Source: Synchiropus splendidus
Taxonomy: Eukaryota; Chordata; Actinopteri; Syngnathiformes; Callionymidae
NCBI RefSeq assembly: GCF_027744825.2
Contig: NC_071348.1
Span: 21,733,563 to 21,797,562, forward strand
Direction: 5' to 3'
Length of the DNA stretch: 64,000 bases
The notes below the pieces were generated by a model. That model was not told where the DNA came from, did not search any database, and saw only the letters and a list, made by a program, of their open reading frames with translations. The position numbers were made by a program, and so were the translations under genes. Numbering within the stretch: position 1 is the stretch's first letter; every line of letters starts with the position of its first letter. Below, in pieces: positions 34,017-43,304 of this stretch.

Positions 34017-34190
34017 ACAGGCTGAGTTCCAAAAGGATCAGAGTGGCGGGAGCAGGGGAGAGTAATACATGGTGGGTTTTGCCTTCCTGGGCGGAGAGCC
34101 AATCAATCGAAGTCTCAGGCCGAGGCCATTGCCTCGATGTGGATTAACCAATAGCGAAGTCCGTTAGAGGGCGGAGCACATATGAAATAG
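34017..34190. repeat. DIRS copy B right inverted terminal repeat
   Basis: Inverted partner of 29577-29750. In the minus-strand sense it is the 5' end, immediately before gag. Confidence 0.92.
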
Positions 34191-34353
34191 AACTACATTA
34201 TTTTCCGACAGGAGATCAAAATGGTCGTGCACGGCAGACAGCTTGCGTTTCCCTTGGAGCTGCCCCGTAGATCCACAAAGACAATCACATAGAACTGTGA
34301 GATTCGACTGTTTCAGCAGTTACATCCTGTTGACAGGTGCGCTTCCTTAGAAA
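34191..34353. repeat. 163-bp direct repeat, right of DIRS copy B
   Basis: Direct-orientation partner of 29401-29563. Begins at the exact right end of the DIRS element and stops at GAAACACAG. Confidence 0.9.
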
Positions 34354-34563
34354 CACAGTTCCGAGTCGGCACAGTCACGTGACGGTCTCAGATCTGTGAG
34401 CTCGGCACACGCGCCGACGCATCGCTGTCTCAGGACCCGTCACTTCCCATTGCCGCTGGTTGTGTTGCACAGTGCTGCTCTACTCACAAAGCGAGTGTAA
34501 GTGAAGAGTTTTGATGAACAGTACTACTTGCTGAAGCAGCGTTTCATTATATCTCACTGAGGG
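34354..34563 (+). other. Possible kif18a 5' untranslated exon and promoter
   Basis: A CpG-rich stretch (CGGCACACGCGCCGACGCATCGC) leads to a consensus donor GGG/GTAAGTT at 34564. A second candidate, AGT/GTAAGTG, is at 34497. The kif18a coding exon at 39142 begins two bases before its ATG, so the gene needs an upstream non-coding exon, and this is the best candidate on the plus strand. Inference only. Confidence 0.35.
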
Positions 34564-35023
34564 GTAAGTTATGACATCAAATGACTAAACGAAGATCAGA
34601 ACACGACGCACCCGGTAGCCGTTAGCAGCTCACGCTAGTTAACCTTAGCTCCAGTCGTTACCAGGCTCTATATACAGCGCTAAACTGCAAAACACTCAGT
34701 TCAGAGAAGACTTTTAAATGATTTGATCTTGAATTTAAGCCGTGTCAGCATCAACAAAGAAAATCCACTTGATTTGAAACGTGATTTGCATCGCCTGTTT
34801 TCGGTCAGTAACAAGTGTTCACGACCTGGTCCAGTCATCAGATGGTACATTAGGGATGGTCCGATTTTAATTTCGGAACACAATAACGCCTTGAAATAGC
34901 GCCTTGTGATTATGGAGATGTTTCTGCATCAGTCGTTGAAGCATCTCGGTTGGACTGACTTCTGTGAGTGAGCGAATTTACTTTGACATACTTTTATACA
35001 GCAATAATTTTGTTATATGTTGA

Positions 35024-35332
35024 TGTTACAGGTCCCAGGACGGTCAACCGTAGCAAATACTGCGTGCAGACGAAAGAAGACAACACAATATCAACAGGTG
35101 TCTCGTCTGGAGTCCAAGTGGCGTCTGATGAAACGTGTTCCCAGAGCTCTGTTACACTTTGTGTCCCCCTCGCAACTCCGACCCCAGACAATAGTTCCGC
35201 CTCACCTCACATCAGTAATAAAAAAAAAAAACACTCACAAAACTCCAAAAGAACACTAAACAGCCAAATGATCAACATTAATAACATATAACATTTTTGG
35301 CTAATTGTGGTCATCCATTTAGGGGTGCCACA
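35024..35332 (-). repeat. 3' LTR (309 bp) of the gypsy-like element
   Basis: Near-identical in layout to 38634-38943, including GGTCCCAGGACGGTCAACCG and CCTCGCAACTCCGACCCCAGA, with roughly 7-10 percent differences. Confidence 0.92.
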
Positions 35333-35664
35333 CACGCCCCAACAACAAAAGTGGCTCCCGACACAAACAATATCTAAACTTCAGGGAAACACTGGACTCA
35401 ACACAAGACACAAACTACAATAACTGTATTTTAGGCATCCCTTAACTCAGCAAAGGGACTATGGAAAGTAAGAATAGAGTGTATGTGGTGTGTAAGGGAA
35501 TGATGTATGGTATGACAGTGGGAATCTGGGATCACAGTATGGGCTGAGATGAGCACTAACAGCATTTACAGAGGGGTAAGGCTGATACATCGGTGTGCCA
35601 AGCGAGGGATTAGGTGAATGTCTCAGCCGGCCTTTTCTCTCTAGTGGACCTTCGCAGTGAGTTG

Positions 35665-36759
35665 TCAGTTGTCTAAAGTACCACCACTTTCTTGTGGGCA
35701 TGACACTTCTAACTCCTTTCCAACCACATTCCCAATGTTTTCCCCTTCCAACTCGTTTTGACCATTGCCTCGCCCAACATTTTCATCAAACTCCATTTGC
35801 TCAGACTCTCCAAGATCTAACTCTGACTGTATTTCAACTGGTAATAGTCTCGCTTTCGGAGCATCTGGATTGAAATAGGATTGTCTGGCTTGGTGTTGTA
35901 CCCCTACAGCGGCTCCTAAACTTGGACAGGATCTTTCCTCCACTTGGCCTATCCTGCCTGCTTGATGTCGCTGTTGATTCAATCCATTTGAAGTCTGGAA
36001 TAACACAGGGGTTATAGAAGTAGGTACACTTATTGACCTCTTTAACCAATATCCCCTTGGTCTCTCATCATTTGACTCAGATGTGTCAGCGTTATCCACT
36101 TGCGTTATGACAGAGTCTGTTTCTCTGTCACCATGTTTTCGCTTGTGATGTCTTTGCTGTGTCGGTGGCTGAACTGCAATTGGAAGATCATTCACTAGTA
36201 AAAGCAAGTTCCTGTGCAGCGTCTTGGTTTTTCCTGAGGCATTATTCTCTGGTTGTATCACATATACTGGGTTATCTGTCAGTTTTCTCTTCACCATATA
36301 AATTGTCTTTTCCCAATAAGAGCGCAGTTTTCCAGGCCCTCCACGTTCTCCGACATTCTTAACTAAAACTCTGTCACCTGGTTTTAGTACAACCCCTCTC
36401 ATTTTCTGATCATAATAGGACTTTCCCTTAGCACTCGAAGCAAAACTGTTTTTGCTAGCAATATGGTATGCTTCAGTCATTCTTCTCTTCCATTTTTCAA
36501 CATACCCGTTTTGAGTCTCATTTTCTGTCTTTTCTGATAATTGAAACAATAGATCCAAATGATATAAGAGAAAATGTGGAGAGTAACCTGTGGCTTCGTG
36601 GCGCGTACAGTTATATGCATGTACTACCTTTGCAAGGTGTTCTTTCCATGATTCTTTCTCTTTGTCTGTCAATGTACGAAGCATCTGAATACGCGTTCGG
36701 TTCAATCGCTCAGCAGGGTTCCCTTGTGGGTGGTAGGGAGATGTTCGGGAATGTCCCAC
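35665..36759 (-). CDS. Integrase C-terminal half (365 codons open)
   Basis: The open frame starts within the last part of the integrase core: SPYHPQGNPAERLNRTRIQMLRTL, whose Pro-x-Gly-Asn...Glu-Arg motif holds the catalytic Glu, then HAYNCTRHEATGYSPHFLLY. A C-terminal DNA-binding part with LKPGDRVLVKN and a Pro-rich tail (ending ESGGTLDN) follow. The enzyme joins the cDNA ends to the host genome. The earlier core with the two Asps is mostly deleted: the text jumps from VIVPSQGPW to here. The frame itself is unbroken for more than a kilobase, so the deletion may be recent. Confidence 0.8.
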   Translation of the reverse strand: MGHSRTSPYHPQGNPAERLNRTRIQMLRTLTDKEKESWKEHLAKVVHAYNCTRHEATGYSPHFLLYHLDLLFQLSEKTENETQNGYVEKWKRRMTEAYHIASKNSFASSAKGKSYYDQKMRGVVLKPGDRVLVKNVGERGGPGKLRSYWEKTIYMVKRKLTDNPVYVIQPENNASGKTKTLHRNLLLLVNDLPIAVQPPTQQRHHKRKHGDRETDSVITQVDNADTSESNDERPRGYWLKRSISVPTSITPVLFQTSNGLNQQRHQAGRIGQVEERSCPSLGAAVGVQHQARQSYFNPDAPKARLLPVEIQSELDLGESEQMEFDENVGRGNGQNELEGENIGNVVGKELEVSCPQESGGTLDN

Positions 36760-36764
36760 TCCAG

Positions 36765-37166
36765 TCAGCTGTCCCAGGGTCCTTGACTGGGGACTATGAC
36801 TAATATGTACTCATAACCCCCCTTGCTCTTCTCAAGGTGTAGGTAATCTATATAAATTAGTTCCAATGGTGAGTTGCTCATGGGGGCACGTATATGGGTC
36901 AACACAGCTTTTCTTTGAATCAGTTTAGCAACTGCTCTGCGCTTGGCACAAATTGACATGTCAGGCTGTTCATAGCTTTTGGTTTGCTTCTCAACAAAGG
37001 AGTCAGTTAGCGGAGGAGGTGATTGACATCCTGGTTGATGGTGATCCGTCTGGGGCATTCCTTGACTTCCGATCACTGGTTCCCCTGTTGCAGTGTCCGG
37101 CTCTCGTTTCCCTGGTTCTTTTGCCTTTTGAGACAACCAACGGCTCTGTGACCCTCCTCTCCACAC
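36765..37166 (-). pseudogene. Integrase zinc-linker and core start
   Basis: The frame reads DMSICAKRRAVAKL...APMSNSPLELIYIDYLHLE, matching the end of the zinc-binding module (Cys) and the first core strand with its Asp (IDYL). It breaks at VPSQGPW, where about 60-70 residues with the second catalytic Asp are missing, before the downstream integrase frame. Confidence 0.75.
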
Positions 37167-37780
37167 ACAAAGCAGTGATTACAGTCCCGTCTGTTACGTT
37201 CACGACATGTCTGGCAGTCGACCTCTCTCTCTCTCTCTCTCTCTCTGGCGTTGTTCTGGGGTTGGCGATTCACAGTGGTCGGCTGGGATAATGCTTGTGG
37301 TTGTTGAGACTTTACCAGGTTCGTCAGTTCTTCCACCTTAGCCGTTAGCTCTTTAACAGGATGTGGTTTTGTTTTGACTTCTTGTCAGCTTGGCTGTGTT
37401 ACTGCGAGAAGACCCTATTCTCCTCTGTCGTTCACTTTCTTCACTGGTGATCTGTGTTACTAGGCGCAAAATTAAGTGTTTCGCTCCTAGACCCTGATAA
37501 ACCGTGTGTAGGAACACATCCTGAACTGTGGCAGCGGTGTATTTAATGCCTGCATCTGACAACTTGGACGTAAATAAGACCCTCTGTTTCAACCCAATGA
37601 CTCTATAGAGAAATTGTTGAGGCGCTTCACCATCTTCTTGTTTAGCACACATTAACTCTTGAAATAATTCAGTACTGTTTTCCTCCCTCAGGTGTGCTTG
37701 CAGGAACCCCTTCAGCTCCACTACAGTCAAGTCATCCTTATCAATAAGCATGTCTTTGAAAATCCCTGGTTTCACTATTC
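37073..37780 (-). pseudogene. gag: Gag capsid end and zinc knuckle
   Basis: MKPGIFKDMLIDKDDLTVVELKGFLQ... (37775-37353) reads like a capsid segment (QEDGEAPQQFLYRVIGLKQRVLF). After a frameshift the next frame holds a CT-repeat-encoded Arg-Glu run and a CX2CX4HX4C knuckle, CFVCGEEGHRAVGC, near 37170. Protease, RT and RNase H should follow, but the text goes straight to integrase. Confidence 0.75.
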
Positions 37781-37975
37781 GCAGTACCCCGCGAACGTTT
37801 CTCTGTATCAGAAAACCCTTCTTTTACTCCTTCCTCAATCTGTTTACAAATGTTATTGTAACTAATATCAGAGGTGGGGTTTGTGGCCCATTAAAGCCAG
37901 GCTCACAAGTCTGTGCTGATGACATAATAGTCTCTCTCAACCTCTGTCCCAGTTGCTCATAATTATTTATCATGT

Positions 37976-38473
37976 TCACCAACTCGTACCATCAGGCACA
38001 CCCACTGTGACAGGACTAGCTCTGGCAACACCACTGTGAATGCTGGACATGGTCAAGCTAGTTGGTATAGTATTGTCTGTAGCCAGCATCATATGAGATT
38101 CCTTCGCATTTACATTTACAATAACATTTCCTTGGTTCTGAGTAAGAGTCACACAAGATGTCTCAGAATCATTCCTTCCACTCTTAAGGGCATCAATAGT
38201 ATCATTGAGTATCAACAATTTGACCATCCCGCTATCTTCTAAGTCAAGTAATTGCTTACTGTGCAAATATGAACTGATGAAGTCCAAACACCCTTCATGA
38301 TCAGTCGACGAGAGTTCGGGTTGGTCCTGTCCCACCTCCGTACTGACGTCCTTGGCAATATGGAACAGCTCCTGTGCCGAGAGGGTGAGAAGACTTTTCC
38401 CAATGTCCCACAATAGGCTCTTCCTCTCGTTCTGCGACATCATAGCAACTCTTCCACTCTTGAAATGGGTCAC
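37976..38473 (-). pseudogene. gag: Gag N-terminal part
   Basis: Open frame of 166 codons: MMSQNERKSLLWDIGKSLLTLSAQELFHIAKDVS, predicted helical, as at the N-terminus of teleost gypsy-like gag proteins. It includes DFISSYLHSKQLLDLEDSGMVKLLIL. It is interrupted before the capsid frame at 37775. Confidence 0.65.
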
Positions 38474-38611
38474 AGCTTCAGCAATGACAACTCAACAGCC
38501 CACAACAGCTCACCGCTCCAACCACAGCAATTTTCTGGCAGTGTCTTGTCTTGCTCCCAGGTATGATGAATGGATCCGCAATACCGCCTCTGGTTAGGAG
38601 ATGGCGCTAGA

Positions 38612-38630
38612 TTCCGGACGAGCCCCCAAG
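38612..38630 (-). promoter_or_regulatory. Primer-binding site for tRNA-Pro
   Basis: Right after the 5' LTR the minus strand reads TGGGGGCTCGTCCGGAAT. From memory, the 18-nt tRNA-Pro site used by gammaretroviruses is TGGGGGCTCGTCCGGGAT, one mismatch away. It would prime minus-strand DNA synthesis. Confidence 0.8.
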
Positions 38631-38633
38631 ATT

Positions 38634-38943
38634 TGTTACGGGTCCCAGGACGGTCAACCGTCGCAAATACTGTGTGCAGATGAAAGAAGACAACACGATA
38701 TAAACAGGTGTCTCGTATGGAGTCCAAGTAGCGTCTGATGAAACGTGTTCCCAGAGCGCAGTAACACTTTGTGTCCCCCTCGCAACTCCGACCCCAGATA
38801 ATAGTTCCGCCTCACCGTCTTATATCAGTAATTTAAAAAAAAAACACTCGCAAAACTCCAAGAGAACACAATAGCCAAATGATCAACATAAATAACATAT
38901 TACATTTTTGGCAGATTGTGGTCATCCATTTAGGGATGCCACA
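38634..38943 (-). repeat. 5' LTR (310 bp) of the gypsy-like element
   Basis: Partner of 35024-35332. In the minus-strand sense it is upstream of the primer-binding site and gag. Confidence 0.92.
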
Positions 38944-39141
38944 TTGACGGGATACATTGTACGACTGAACAATTTATATCCCACTAGTACGCATTATTGT
39001 TAATTATGGGGGTATTGTGAGTTGTATTTGTTGGCAATATAGGAATATTGCAGTTGCATAACATTTTGTGAAAAAAGAAATGATCGTGAATACTTTCCAG
39101 ATCTTTCATTCATCATCATCATAGTTTTTTTGGAATTGCAG

Positions 39142-39459
39142 TTATGAACATGATGGCAGCTGACGTGTGTAGCCACGTCAAGGTGGTGGTACGAGTAAGG
39201 CCTGCCACTGAAAATGAGAAACGCCGGAACGTGATCCAGGTCGTCGATAACCACATGCTCGTATTTGACGCCAAAGAAGAGTACCAGTCATGCTTTGGCA
39301 CACAAAGAGTCCGAAACAGGAATATTAACAAGAGGGCTAACAAAGACCTCAAGTTTGTTTTTGACAATATTTTTGATGAGTACTCGACACAACAAGATCA
39401 TTTTGAGAATACTGCCAAAGGTGTTCTCGATGGTGTGATGAACGGCTTCAACTGCACAG
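39142..39459 (+). CDS. kif18a: Kinesin-8 (KIF18A-like) first coding exon
   Basis: After a TTGGAATTGCAG acceptor (ends 39141) the ATG at 39144 opens 105 codons that end at donor CACAG/GTAGTT (39460). They encode the N-terminal strand of a kinesin motor, HVKVVVRVRP, then a kinesin-8 type insert with VVDNHMLVFDAKE and NKDLKFVFDNIFDEYSTQ, ending at NGFNCTG just before the expected P-loop exon (GxxxxGKT). KIF18A is a plus-end-directed motor that damps chromosome oscillation in mitosis. The frame is clean, with no stops. No plus-strand exon carrying the P-loop follows in the window; instead later kif18a exons appear on the minus strand. Confidence 0.8.
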
Positions 39460-40494
39460 GTAGTTAAATGACTCTTAGTCAACCGTGGTACTCTGATGGA
39501 TTTTGTCTTCCATTGACATATAGCTTTAAGCATATGTTGATACATATTCATTGTGGAAGATTTTTTTAGTAATTTCAAAATAGGTTAAATATCTTCGTTT
39601 ATCATATGAATCCAGCTGTGCATTAAATGGTTTTAAAACACAAATACACTGTGCTGTTTCCATGAGAGCTGCTCATCTATACTGAAATTTCACCTCTGAC
39701 CCTCAATCTGATCTCTTTCCATGAATTGTCAAGGACAAGTTAGCATCCATTTCAATAGAAAACACCATTGGATTTTTTTATTTTCAACATTTATTTTAAG
39801 TAATATATTATATGTATAATCTTAATACATTATTATGGCGGAAATGGGATTGAATAAGTATAACGCTGGTTAATAGCCGACCATTCTGACTGAAAAGTTT
39901 CAGTTGGAATTTTTCTTCAAACTAACAAGTGAAACATCAGTTTCTTACTCGATATCAGGAAACGATGGCTCGCGAGCCGGATGTGGCTCTTTTGACAACC
40001 GCATCCAACTTGTAAATGGGAATAGCACGAGGTGTCATCACTCTAAAGCTCAGTGAGAACTTCCTATGATGTTGTTTTTCTTGAAAAAATCTCCAGGGTA
40101 GAATATCCTGGAATAAAAGGCCAAGTTGTGTTGTCAAGGAAGGCGGCCCTAGGCAAGGCCCTATTTCAGGGTTTCTTGGACATTTAAGTTTTCTAGGCGT
40201 GTTTGGGACGTTTAGGATGAGGAGAGTGACGCCACGTGAAGACATGCTGTTGTCTGGCGTGCTCGGCAGTAAGTCGAGCGGAAGTAACATCACGCCATAC
40301 CTCTGGGCGACGGAGTGCTGTTGCTACATGACCTTTTCTTTGCTTTGCCATTTGCACCTATGGACAGTGGATTAGCAAAACAAAAACACAACACCAAAAT
40401 GTCCAAATAAGTGCACAGTCACTGCAGGGCAAATTCTCGTGGTCCATGAGACGAGAAAAAGATAGGAGCGGTGCCAGATCCATGACACTCCCAC
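39460..40494. other. Unassigned, intron-like
   Basis: No P-loop exon, no transposon protein. A minus-strand open stretch at 39955-40293 has no domain I recognise. Confidence 0.4.
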
Positions 40495-40703
40495 CTCCTC
40501 TACTGTCATCCAAGTTCCTTGGTCTGTCACATGTCATGTCAGCATCCCGTTCCTCCCACTGGTCGGCGCCAGCCACCTCTGTCATGTGCAGGACCATTTT
40601 CTTCAGCTCCTGGTGCTCCAGCTCCTCCACTGCTCTCAGGGACCCGGCATCATGCTCTGATGTGAATCGCTGAGTGTAAGTATGCAGCAAGATGTTGACC
40701 ATT
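40495..40703 (-). CDS. kif18a: KIF18A-like stalk exon (later)
   Basis: A minus-strand exon from acceptor CCCACCAG (before 40703) to donor GAGGAG/GTGGGA (40494). It encodes a helical segment with LLHTYTQRFTSEHDAGSLRAV then EELEHQELKKMV...VAGADQ. It lines up by eye with the human KIF18A stalk segment that ends in WADQ. The phase fits the preceding exon (40931-40867), giving an uninterrupted junction. An ORF through the CA microsatellite upstream is not part of the exon. Confidence 0.6.
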
Positions 40704-40735
40704 CTGGTGGGGCAAAGGGCGGTTCGTTGAATCAA

Positions 40736-40744
40736 ACACACACA

Positions 40745-40827
<83 letters not shown>
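40736..40827. repeat. (CA)n microsatellite
   Basis: About 45 CA units with one CATACA interruption, in the intron between two minus-strand kif18a exons. Confidence 0.98.
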
Positions 40828-40829
<2 letters not shown>

Positions 40830-40866
40830 CCGCACAGCAGAATGTGAAATCCTCAAGGCAACACAC

Positions 40867-40931
40867 TTTTGCTTGCGCTTGTTCTCCTGGTCCTGCAGCG
40901 TGGTGGGTCGGATCGTGGATGGGTCGGGAAA
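40867..40931 (-). CDS. kif18a: KIF18A-like short stalk exon
   Basis: Minus-strand 65-nt segment between an acceptor GAGTTTCAG and a donor CAAAA/GTGTGT. It encodes TLQDQENKRKQK, resembling the LQEQQHRQTE part of human KIF18A. Joining to 40703 keeps the frame. It is short, so the call depends on its order and phase between the neighbouring exons. Confidence 0.5.
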
Positions 40932-41117
40932 CTGAAACTCACTGACTGCCCAAAATTAATCCATGGTTCAATTCAAAGGCTCAATATAAAGAATATAAAT
41001 AGTATCTTATTGTGAGCCAATCAGAGGAAAGTCATGTGTCATTAAAAAGTAGAATTCTGTTCTTTTTGGATAATGGAAAATGTGTTAACTGCCTTTCCAG
41101 TATTTTCGTTGGCACAC

Positions 41118-41247
41118 AAATATTGGATGTGCATTCTGTCGTCCTCGCAGTAGCGCTGGCACAGCTCCGTCTCCTTCAGCTGTCTCTCTAGTTGCAGATG
41201 CTCTCTCCTGATTTGGGCACGGCATGAGAATATTTCATGCAGAGCCT
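41118..41247 (-). CDS. kif18a: KIF18A-like coiled-coil exon
   Basis: After acceptor TTACCGCTGCAG the minus strand reads ALHEIFSCRAQIRREHLQLE then RQLKETELCQRYCEDDRMHIQY. It matches the human KIF18A stretch around [20 protein letters not shown] in register, without gaps. The 3' limit is uncertain: a weak donor TTT/GTGTGC at 41117, or a little further on. It encodes part of the stalk through which kinesin-8 dimerises. Confidence 0.65.
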
Positions 41248-41644
41248 CTGCAGCGGTAACATCACACGGTTAATATCCAAAAAGGATATGACGGCAAAAC
41301 TGAGACAAACAAAATGCGTTTAACAACTGACCACTAGAGAACACGAGCCATGTTTCACTTGCTGGTGGTGGTGGTGGGGATGGCGTAGCTTTCAGTCAGA
41401 TTCTGTGCAACCTGACTCTGTTTTAAAATCATTGTTAAATATGCATTCAGAGACAAGACATTTGCACTTAACATTGCTATTGGTAGCTTGAAAGGACTTG
41501 TGATGTCATTTCCTCAAAGCAAATCAAACTGATCCTGCATTTAAGGACTAAAATCAGGACAGCGCAAAGGTGAGCGGAGCCTGAAGCAACACACTTGCGT
41601 CATCACAATCCACACCACCACTCATACTGTATTAGGGCTGCAAC

Positions 41645-42388
41645 TGTCATATCCGTAACTACTTTGTCTGTCTTAACCTCTGTTCACCCCGCATTGTTCC
41701 ATGCTTTTATTTTGTTACTCTCGGTTGCTCCTGTGTTTCCTTTTCCTTCCTTTGTTCCAGCTTCACAAGCGGCGCAGCTGGTGTTCATTTGACAATCAAG
41801 CCTCACATGGATTTCAACACCTCAACACCAGTCTGTGCCGCCAGAGGATTGTTTCGCTTCCCTATGGTAAACTCTTTCAAGACTCTCTCGCTTCGTTACC
41901 CTGACTTTCCTAAATTTCTCTGCGCGCTTGATTTCCTTTTCAGCCGCCTTCTTAGTTCTCGTTCTTCCTCGCTCCGTTTTCTGTTTTCCCCTCCATTCAT
42001 ATAGTAGAACCGCGTGTGAGCATTTAGTCTCACCTCTTTCATTTATCGTTTATAGAAGTTGATTCCTCGTGTGAGTTTGAGTTTTTTCTCCTCCACGCAG
42101 CGCTTTAAGTTACTTGGACCTCGTGAGCTTATCTCCGAGCGTGTTTGTGTTCTCCTCGTTTTATAGGCCTGATTCTAATTCGCCTCTCTTCTGTTTTCAG
42201 ATTCTTCCCCAATCCCTACGTGTAGTTCCCGGTCCGCGTTCTGGCTCCGGCGCCTTCTGTTCTCCGTACTTGTTCGTCTGTCTTAAAACTCGCCTTTTGT
42301 TGAATAAATTCTTTAATTTACTCTCGTTTCGGAGTTTTCTGTCGACCAGCACTCACTGCACCTGGGTCCAACTTAAGCAGCCATGACA
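41645..42388 (+). mobile_element. Solo LTR (gypsy-type), 744 bp, TSD GCAAC
   Basis: Opens TGTCATATCCG and closes CAGCCATGACA. Exact 5-bp duplications GCAAC flank it (41640-41644, 42389-42393). GAATAAATTC about 85 bp before the end is a likely polyadenylation signal. It lies in the intron between two minus-strand kif18a exons. Confidence 0.85.
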
Positions 42389-42838
42389 GCAACTGGGGAC
42401 CATTTGGATAGTTATTTGGAGCAACCGCCAAGATCTAAAAAAAGCAAGCTATTCACACGTCTACTGACTTCTGGTACGTCTCACCGTTTTATCTCTGCTT
42501 GTTGCTGAGATGGGAGGGTGTTGGCGGTGCAAGGCACAGTTCCCCTCTCTTCATACTGTTTAAGTTTCTGCTTTAATTGCACAATCTGGAAGACCAAATT
42601 CAAAGTTAAAAGAATAGACATGCGAGACATTTGTGACAAATGCATCTGTGAGTTTCACTAGATAAAGAGAGTAATAAAACATTTTTGAACCGTATTAATA
42701 CGTGAAACTATTAACACTCGTGAAAAATTACAGAGAAGTAGCCCAGTAAAAGCTTGGGAAACAACATCAGGAATTAGCACAAGAAATCACTTTAAAAAAA
42801 TAAAAATAAAATCGAGATTTTGACATCACGCCATTTAC
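42389..42838. other. Unassigned, intron-like
   Basis: No coding segment matching the kif18a region expected between the flanking exons was recognised. Confidence 0.4.
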
Positions 42839-42916
42839 CTCTTGCCACTGCTTCTCACATATCACTGCGCACTGGCCGATGTGACTGTCCAGACTCGTAA
42901 CATTCCTCTTAAGCTG
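42839..42916 (-). CDS. kif18a: KIF18A-like neck exon
   Basis: A 78-nt minus-strand exon between acceptor TTTCATCCAG and donor CAAGAG/GTAAAT, both good. It encodes QLKRNVTSLDSHIGQCAVIC plus EKQWQE. It aligns ungapped with the human KIF18A neck just after the motor ([22 protein letters not shown]). The Polinton end lies only 22 bp upstream in gene sense, so the exon's branch-point and acceptor zone is squeezed against the transposon tip. Confidence 0.75.
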
Positions 42917-42938
42917 CTGGATGAAAGGGTGACGAGAG

Positions 42939-43205
42939 AGAGAGAAGAAGGAAACTCCAAAATGTCAAACCTGTATTGATTTATGGCCCCCTGGAGGTAA
43001 TAAAACCCCCTCCCCTTCCGGAGGTAATAAAACCCCCTTGCCCCCTTTTTTATGTGAACAAGAAATTAAAATAATAACCCTCCCCTTTTTTTTATATCAA
43101 CAGGAAATTAAAATAATAACCATCCCCCTTGTTTTATGATAGGAAGGGAAATAATTAACCTTATCCTCCCTTGTTTTATAACAGGAAGGAAAATAACGAA
43201 GGGAG
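42939..43205. repeat. Polinton left terminal inverted repeat
   Basis: Shares with the reverse complement of 57230-57456 the blocks AAATGTCAAACCTGTATTGA, GGAGGTAATAAAACCC, ATCAACAGGAAATTAAAATA and GGAAGGAAAATAAcGAAGG. The left copy has an extra internal duplication of about 45 bp (CTTGTTTTAT...GGAAGG). Confidence 0.95.
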
Positions 43206-43235
43206 GGGTTCGGATAGCTGTATAAACATCACCCT

Positions 43236-43249
43236 GTGTGTATATATAT
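43236..43249 (+). promoter_or_regulatory. TATA-like motif
   Basis: GTGTATATATATG lies about 60 bp before the ATG of the first Polinton ORF and just inside the inverted repeat. Confidence 0.4.
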
Positions 43250-43304
43250 GTACCCTTCAGACTGTTGCAAGCAGCAAGGAACCGTCGAACACAAGCAACT
43301 TGCA

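Larger units (their letters stand above)
29564..34190 (-). mobile_element. DIRS retrotransposon copy B, near full length
   Basis: Minus-strand order: inverted terminal repeat, gag, RT/RNase H, tyrosine recombinase, internal complementary region, inverted terminal repeat. DIRS elements replicate through a circle and integrate with a tyrosine recombinase, without the usual integrase and LTRs. The ends here are ATGATGGTTAG on the left and ATATGAAATAG on the right. No short target duplication is seen, as expected for the group. Stops, frameshifts and lost catalytic residues make it inactive. Confidence 0.9.
35024..38943 (-). mobile_element. Gypsy-like LTR element, RT deleted, two LTRs and TSD
   Basis: Two LTRs (35024-35332 and 38634-38943) of about 310 bp, both opening TGTGGCAtCCCTAAATGG and ending GTaACA on the minus strand, are flanked by the 4-bp target duplication TTGA (35020-35023, 38944-38947). 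Between them are gag and integrase parts, but no protease, RT or RNase H. It lies in what would be intron 1 of the plus-strand kif18a. Confidence 0.9.

Noticed and set aside
37190..37260. Arg-Glu repeat protein segment
   Set aside because: It comes from a (CT)n run within a broken gag frame.
39955..40293. Minus-strand 112-codon frame beside the kif18a exon
   Set aside because: No domain, no splice sites in phase with the kif18a exons; likely a repeat fragment.
40650..40945. Cys-Val and Thr-His repeat peptides
   Set aside because: They are translations of the (CA)n microsatellite; the same holds for 56217-56575.
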